Of a stretch of DNA of 33,685 bases, positions 29,547-33,685 are shown in pieces. The first letter of the stretch is position 1. Each line of letters opens with the position of its first letter. The notes below the pieces were generated by a model. That model was not told the DNA's origin, did not search any database, and worked only from the letters and a program-made list of their open reading frames with translations. The stretch is from Acidimicrobiia bacterium (lineage in GTDB: Bacteria; Actinomycetota; Acidimicrobiia; Acidimicrobiales; Poriferisodalaceae), in the NCBI GenBank assembly GCA_022822525.1, contig JAJEBN010000051.1, forward strand, positions 1 to 33,685, given 5' to 3'. Both the position numbers and the translations under genes were made by a program.

Positions 29547-30767
29547 TCAATCGCTCCTGTCGCCAGCCGCATCGAGCGTGTGGGCAGCCACGAGTTCTTC
29601 GTTCAGATCCACGCCGAGGCCGGCGCCGGTCGGCAGCGCCGCGTAGCCGTCGACGATGTCGGGCTCGGGCGGGTGGACGAGCTCGGTGCGCAGGCGGGAC
29701 GGTCCGAGCCGCGACGAGCGGAATTCCACCATCGGGATGGTCAGCGCTGCTGCTTGCAGATGGAAGTTGGCGACGTCGGTGATGCCGGTGGCGAAGCTGT
29801 GGGGGATGAGCTGCGCGCCGTGCATCTCGCACAGCTCGGCGATGCGCATCAGCTCGGTGAACCCTCCGGCCCGGCTGACGCCGGGCTGCACCAGCGACAC
29901 GCCGCCGGTGGTCAGCCAGTCGCGCACTTCCCAGCGCCCCGCTGCGAACTCGGCACCGCCCACCCGGATGGGCGATACGGCGGCGAGGCGGGCATGACCG
30001 GCGAGGTCGTCGTGGCGCAGCGGGGCTTCGGCGAAGGCCACGTCGAAGTCCTCGATGCGTCGCAGCGTCCAGGCGGCGTCGTGCCAGTCCCACCAGCGGT
30101 AGCCGAAGTCGAGCGCCATGGTGAGCTCGTCGCCGAGCGCTTCCCGGCAGTTGCCGACGAACTCCACAACGGCTCGGTCAGACACCTCGGCGCCGAACAG
30201 CACCGGCACCTTGACCGCGGTGAGGCCTTGGTCGGCGGCGATGGCGGCCTGGCGGATGACCTCGTCGAGCACGGCCGACATCGGGCCGTCGTAGATGTCG
30301 CCGGGGTAGCAGGTGGCATACGGCCGGATGCGCTCGGTGCGGGCGCCGCCGAGCAGCTTGTACACGGGCAGGCCGAGCTGGCGCCCGGCGAGGTCGTACA
30401 GCGCGATGTCCACGGCCGAGTACGCCTGGATGTAGGTGCCGCGGCGCCCGTGGTAGAAGCTGCCGTGGTAGGCCCGGTCGTACAGCGCTGCGGCCTCGAT
30501 CGGGTCGGCGCCCACCACCACGTCGGTGATGCCCTGGCTCCAGAAGTGGATGGTGCGCTGGTCGATCATCGCCTTGACGACCGCGGGTGTGCACACCGAC
30601 TCGCCGATGCCGAACCGCCCGTCCTCGTCGGTCACCTTGACGAGCAGCGTTTCCTCGGAGCCTTCGGCGAAGGCGTTGCCGACGGCGGGCACCGACACGA
30701 TCAGCGCTTCGACGGCCGCGACGGCGCACGGCTGGCGGGCGGTTGCTGCTTCGCTGCTCGCCGTCAT
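29547..30767 (-). CDS. Mandelate racemase/muconate lactonizing enzyme family (enolase superfamily) protein
   Basis: The 406-residue protein has the N-terminal capping domain, FHGIGESVCTP-like region (FGIGESVCTP), and the (beta/alpha)7 barrel. Metal triad: Asp220 (ALDFGYR), Glu247 (FAEAPLR), Glu273 (GGAEF). The first Lys of KxK is Lys186 in VKVPV, with Pro188 in the second position. His323 (IPHSF) is the likely base; the Asp partner position, by my alignment, is Gly296 (VQPGVSRAGG). The substrate and reaction (dehydration or racemisation of an acid) are unclear. It starts with ATG and precedes the dioxygenase. Confidence 0.88.
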   Translation of the reverse strand: MTASSEAATARQPCAVAAVEALIVSVPAVGNAFAEGSEETLLVKVTDEDGRFGIGESVCTPAVVKAMIDQRTIHFWSQGITDVVVGADPIEAAALYDRAYHGSFYHGRRGTYIQAYSAVDIALYDLAGRQLGLPVYKLLGGARTERIRPYATCYPGDIYDGPMSAVLDEVIRQAAIAADQGLTAVKVPVLFGAEVSDRAVVEFVGNCREALGDELTMALDFGYRWWDWHDAAWTLRRIEDFDVAFAEAPLRHDDLAGHARLAAVSPIRVGGAEFAAGRWEVRDWLTTGGVSLVQPGVSRAGGFTELMRIAELCEMHGAQLIPHSFATGITDVANFHLQAAALTIPMVEFRSSRLGPSRLRTELVHPPEPDIVDGYAALPTGAGLGVDLNEELVAAHTLDAAGDRSD

Positions 30768-30839
30768 GTCCGCGACGGCCCCGGCACGGCCGAGCGCGCC
30801 CTGCCCGCGGCCGCGCTCGGCGTGGCGTTCGCCGTCACG

Positions 30840-31625
30840 TCAACCGCCGATGGGGCTCTGTGCTGTGAGGCCACCGTCCACAGTAAACACGCTGCCTGAG
30901 ACGAAGCTGGCCGCCGGGCTCGCCAGCCAGGCAACTGCTTCGGCGACGTCATCTGGAGTGCCGAGCCGGCCGACGGGATGGCGCTGGATGGCTGCCCGTC
31001 GGGCCGCGGCAGGGTCGGCTTCGAGGTCGAACACGGCATCGGCGAGCGCGGTCGCGATCCAGCCGGGACTGACCGCCACGCAGCGGATTCCCTGGTGACC
31101 GTGATCGATGGCGATGGCCCGGGTGAGCGCCTCGACGGCGCCCTTGGACGCGTTGTACACAGCCATGCCGGCGTCGGCGTGGGTCGCTGCGATCGACGCG
31201 ATGTTGATGATGACGCCGCCGTCGGCGGACCGGTCGGCATGCGGGCTGTCGGGCTGCGCGGCTTGTTGGCCCTGCTGCCGGCTGGACATGTGACGAACCG
31301 CAGCACGGCACATGTTGAACACGCCTCGCACGTTGACGTCCATGACGTGGTCGAAGTCCTCGTCGGTGGTGTCCGCGACGGTCTTCTCCACCTGCACGCC
31401 GGCATTGTTGACCACCACATCCAGCCGTCCGAACCGCTCCACAGCAGCAGCCACGAGCGCCTCGGCCTGGGCCGGATCGGCCACATCGGTTTGCAGCCAC
31501 TCGGCGCCTGCGAGATCGGATTGCCGCCGGCTGCCGGTCAGCACGTCCCAGCCGTCGGCCACGAACCGCCGAGCGATTGCCTCGCCGATCCCCGAGCTCG
31601 CCCCCGTCACCACCACACTGCTCAC
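30840..31625 (-). CDS. Short-chain dehydrogenase/reductase (SDR)
   Basis: The 261-residue classical SDR has TGASSGIG (7-14), NNAG (73-76), Ser144, Tyr157 and Lys161 (YNASK), ending SGSVFTVDGG. An insertion-like Gln/Ser/Asp-rich stretch (about 114-136, SSRQQGQQAAQPDSPHADRS) sits between the helix after NxxG and the catalytic Ser strand. This is longer than usual, so it may be a surface loop. AAGGAG precedes the GTG start by 7 bp. It is first of the run; the next gene starts 72 bp after its stop. Confidence 0.92.
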   Translation of the reverse strand: MSSVVVTGASSGIGEAIARRFVADGWDVLTGSRRQSDLAGAEWLQTDVADPAQAEALVAAAVERFGRLDVVVNNAGVQVEKTVADTTDEDFDHVMDVNVRGVFNMCRAAVRHMSSRQQGQQAAQPDSPHADRSADGGVIINIASIAATHADAGMAVYNASKGAVEALTRAIAIDHGHQGIRCVAVSPGWIATALADAVFDLEADPAAARRAAIQRHPVGRLGTPDDVAEAVAWLASPAASFVSGSVFTVDGGLTAQSPIGG

Positions 31626-31841
31626 AGCCGCTCCTTCGCCCGCGTTGCTGCCATGACGTTCACGCTCGTGCCACGCTCGAATTGCCGCCGCTCAGATACT
31701 CGCCTGTGCGCCGATCTCCCGGCATAGTTGGCAGGCTTGCAGCATGGCTCATCGGCACCACGCTTCCGGCACATCCCCGGTGTCGCCCAGTGTTCGCAGC
31801 GGCTCGGCCATCGCAGTCGGACGGCGCGGCGGTTCGGTGTC

Positions 31842-32207
31842 GTGAGGATCGTCGCTATCGACCACGTGCAGCTGGCGATGCCGCCCGGCGGCGAGGCTGA
31901 CGCGCAGGCGTTCTACGAGGGACTGCTCGGTGTGCCGCGTGTGCCCAAGCCGCCTCACCTTGAGCGACGTGGCGGTTGCTGGTTCGAGAGCGACGCGGTC
32001 AAGGTCCACCTGGGCGTCGAGGATCCGTTCCAGCCGGCTCGCAAGGCCCATCCCGCCCTGGAGGTTCAAGACCTTCCCGCGCTCGTCGAGCTGCTCCGTG
32101 GCGCCGGCGTCGCCGTCCGGGATGACGAGCCGCTGGAGGGCTACGACCGCGTCTACGTAGACGATCCCTTCGGCAACCGCTTGGAGCTGCTCGAACCGCG
32201 CACCTGA
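31842..32207 (+). CDS. VOC family protein
   Basis: The 121-residue single-module protein has VRIVAIDHVQLAMPPG, DAQAFYEGLLG, HPALEVQDLPALVELL and VDDPFGNRLELLEP. Probable metal ligands are His8, His70 and Glu115. It resembles short VOC proteins often annotated as glyoxalase; substrate unknown. The start is GTG at 31842, with no clear ribosome-binding site. The 216-bp gap to the divergent SDR run holds no other gene I can support. Confidence 0.8.
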   Translation: MRIVAIDHVQLAMPPGGEADAQAFYEGLLGVPRVPKPPHLERRGGCWFESDAVKVHLGVEDPFQPARKAHPALEVQDLPALVELLRGAGVAVRDDEPLEGYDRVYVDDPFGNRLELLEPRT

Positions 32208-32360
32208 GGAACCGCGTGGAGGGGTGCGTCCGCTGCCGCAGCGGCATGATCCCCTGCTCGCGCGATCCAGCTGACCGCAACGTCGCAGCGTCTCCCGACT
32301 GTGCCGCGGCTCAGCCGGCTGCGGCGACTGGCTCCGGTTGCTGGACAGGCCGAGGTTCGT

Positions 32361-33512
32361 TCAGGGACGGAATGACTCGAGCTTCAGCACCGGGTCGGTC
32401 CAACCCTCGTCGGTGAACAGCGTCCCTGCGAGTCGGCCGATCTCATCGGCCGACTTGGCTGCTGAGCCGCAGCCGCCCACCGCGACGGCGACGCGATCGT
32501 CGACCCAGTCGATCCACGGCAGGTCGTGCGGTGTGTTCGTGACCACGCAGGGCTTGAAGTCGCGGGAGCGGATCGTGCGGTCGGGGAGAAATTCGCGCAG
32601 CCGGGCCTCAAGGTCGTCGGCCTCGGCCACGCTCCCGCCGCTACGGAACCAGTCGACCACGGTGGGCACATCGTCGGCCATGGTGGCAGCAGGGTCGTAG
32701 CCGCCGATCTTCAGCATGACCCGTCCGTCGGGGAAGCGAACCGGCGGCACCCAGTACACGTCGTGGCGCGGGTCTTCCTCGCAAGTGGCCGGGTCCGTCC
32801 GGGAGATGAGGCTCGGCAGCACCGGGCCGTCGTCGAGCTCGGCCATCAGGATCGTCCGCAGGCTGCGCTCGAGCGGCAGGTCGACGCCGACCAGCTCAGC
32901 CGCCCACGCGCCGGTGCACAGCAGCACGCCTTGCGCGTGCACCGTGTCGTTCCCGACGGTCAGCTGCACGCCGTCGGGCATCGGCACGGCCGCCGAGACG
33001 GGTGCGTCGATGACGGACCCGCCCGCGGCGGACGTCAGCTTGCTCTGCGCCGCGACCATCCGCCGTGGGTTGATATGTCCCGCCGGTGCAGCTTCGAAGA
33101 TGATCGCGTCAGCGCTTGACATGTCGATGCCGAAGCGCTCCGCAACCTCGTCAGCGGTGACCTCGCACGCATCGACGTCGAGTTCGAGCGCATGGGCGAG
33201 ATCCGCATGCGGGTCCGCCCCTGAATAGACAAGCCCGGTGCCCGAATGAAACGCGATGCCCGAGCGTTCCTCGATGTCGGCGTACCTGCCGATCGAGCGG
33301 ATCGCCAGGTGCGACCAGTCAGGATCCGGATCGATCATCCGAGTGATGCGGCCCTCGTCGTAGTGGCTCGAGAACGGTCCTGCTGACGCTGCATAGTCCT
33401 CTGGCTCGCCAGGCCCGATCAACGCCACCGAATGCCCGGCCTCTGCGAGATGGCGGGCGGCCGCACTGCCGATCAGCCCCCGCCCGACAACCGCTACCTC
33501 AAAGTTCGACAT
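32361..33512 (-). CDS. FAD-dependent oxidoreductase (DAO / sarcosine oxidase-like)
   Basis: The 383-residue protein has the FAD dinucleotide motif VVGRGLIGSAAARHL (8-22) at the N-terminus, SSHYDEGRITRMI (sarcosine oxidase/MTOX-like), a central substrate domain, and a C-terminal part with VAVAVGGCGSAAKSADEIG where MSOX-type enzymes have the GFSGHGFK-like motif. It probably oxidises a small amine or N-methyl amino acid. The cysteine that binds FAD covalently in MSOX is not evident with certainty. The ATG at 33512 follows a TACGTT hexamer by 6 nt. It lies about 150 bp from the convergent VOC gene. Confidence 0.88.
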   Translation of the reverse strand: MSNFEVAVVGRGLIGSAAARHLAEAGHSVALIGPGEPEDYAASAGPFSSHYDEGRITRMIDPDPDWSHLAIRSIGRYADIEERSGIAFHSGTGLVYSGADPHADLAHALELDVDACEVTADEVAERFGIDMSSADAIIFEAAPAGHINPRRMVAAQSKLTSAAGGSVIDAPVSAAVPMPDGVQLTVGNDTVHAQGVLLCTGAWAAELVGVDLPLERSLRTILMAELDDGPVLPSLISRTDPATCEEDPRHDVYWVPPVRFPDGRVMLKIGGYDPAATMADDVPTVVDWFRSGGSVAEADDLEARLREFLPDRTIRSRDFKPCVVTNTPHDLPWIDWVDDRVAVAVGGCGSAAKSADEIGRLAGTLFTDEGWTDPVLKLESFRP

Positions 33513-33518
33513 GCCCGC

Positions 33519-33524
33519 AACGTA
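33519..33524 (-). promoter_or_regulatory. Candidate -10 box (TACGTT) for the FAD oxidoreductase gene
   Basis: On the minus strand TACGTT fits TAnnnT and ends 6 nt before the ATG at 33512; no ribosome-binding site is present. Consistent with a leaderless transcript. Confidence 0.4.
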
Positions 33525-33571
33525 GACGCTCTCGACGTCGCTGGGCCTTAGAGGATGCGCCGATAGGCGGG

Positions 33572-33685
33572 TCAGCGGGGTTGCCAGCGGTCTCGGTGGT
33601 CGATGAGCTTGATGGTGATGATCAGGGCGACGGCGAGTGCGAGCTGGGCGAGGCGATGGCGGGGCTCGCGGTCGGTGTTTCTTCG
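33572..33685 (-). CDS. C-terminal fragment, possible transposase (runs off the right edge)
   Basis: A 37-residue minus-strand frame enters from the right edge and ends at a TGA (33574-33572). It reads RRNTDREPRHRLAQLALAVA, then LIITIKLIDHRDRWQPR, which has the basic-then-hydrophobic helix look of the C-terminus of some DDE transposases. I cannot assign a family. The 59 bp between this stop and the FAD gene start include GGGCCTTAGAGG, which might be the outer end of an insertion sequence. The alternative is an unrelated small protein tail. Confidence 0.35.
   Translation of the reverse strand, partial: RRNTDREPRHRLAQLALAVALIITIKLIDHRDRWQPR

Noticed and set aside
28875..30899. 674-codon plus-strand frame opposite the dioxygenase and enolase-superfamily genes
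   Set aside because: Low-complexity Gly/Val/Ala/His composition, no domain, and it spans the boundary of two real genes on the other strand.
1..33685. tRNA, rRNA, CRISPR arrays, riboswitches
   Set aside because: No cloverleaf, rRNA-like or regularly spaced repeat sequence was noticed when reading the window. A covariance-model search was not possible here.

Overview
The window is 33.7 kb of high-GC DNA with dense gene packing and frequent GTG/TTG starts. Together with a DUF222/13E12-type HNH protein, an F420-type luciferase-like oxidoreductase, PPOX and VapBC families and apparent leaderless starts, this points to an actinobacterium, perhaps an Acidimicrobiia-like environmental lineage (inference from gene content only). 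No rRNA, tRNA or CRISPR array was seen.

Both ends look like mobile elements. The left edge carries the N-terminus of an IS630-family transposase, which abuts an eroded, frameshifted gene. The right edge carries a short C-terminal fragment that may belong to another transposase. The window may therefore be a stretch bounded by insertion sequences.

Layout. (1) 0.1-4.5 kb: gene debris, a small 47-aa gene plus a DUF1697 gene, a DUF222-HNH protein, a PPOX flavin-binding protein and a small membrane protein. (2) 4.5-8.2 kb, minus strand: alpha/beta hydrolase, NADPH:FMN reductase, TfdB/MhpA-type FAD hydroxylase and a VOC protein, which look like an aromatic-oxidation operon. A CadI/ArsI-like VOC gene is divergent from it, with a 12-bp palindrome in the shared gap. 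(3) 8.8-11.3 kb: DUF1295 membrane protein, SH3-like anchored protein, FxsA, then a decayed serpin C-terminus. (4) 11.5-16.3 kb, minus strand: epimerase-like protein, amidase, cupin, ABM-type monooxygenase and both subunits of a 3-oxoacid CoA-transferase in one run, with a CaiB-family CoA-transferase divergent from the same gap. (5) 17.7-20.4 kb: two different VapBC modules flanking an HsaA/acyl-CoA-dehydrogenase-like flavoprotein. (6) 20.5-26.5 kb: lipoprotein, crotonase, anchored cupredoxin-like protein, luciferase-like oxidoreductase, MFS transporter and YbaY-type lipoprotein. (7) 26.6-31.6 kb, minus strand: a compact five-gene run of SDR, enolase-superfamily protein, gamma-butyrobetaine-hydroxylase-like dioxygenase, second SDR and an Asp/Glu-racemase/arylmalonate-decarboxylase-like protein. 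A VOC gene and a sarcosine-oxidase-like FAD enzyme follow.

The theme is catabolism of small organic acids, aromatics and possibly amines through CoA-thioester and redox chemistry. The best candidate for an undescribed system is the five-gene run in region 7. Two of its enzymes lack residues normally essential in their families, and the gene combination does not match a pathway I know. Other second-look items are the serpin remnant, the Met-less cupredoxin, the short gene at 1207-1350, and a repeated TAnnnT-N6/7-start arrangement that suggests leaderless transcription.
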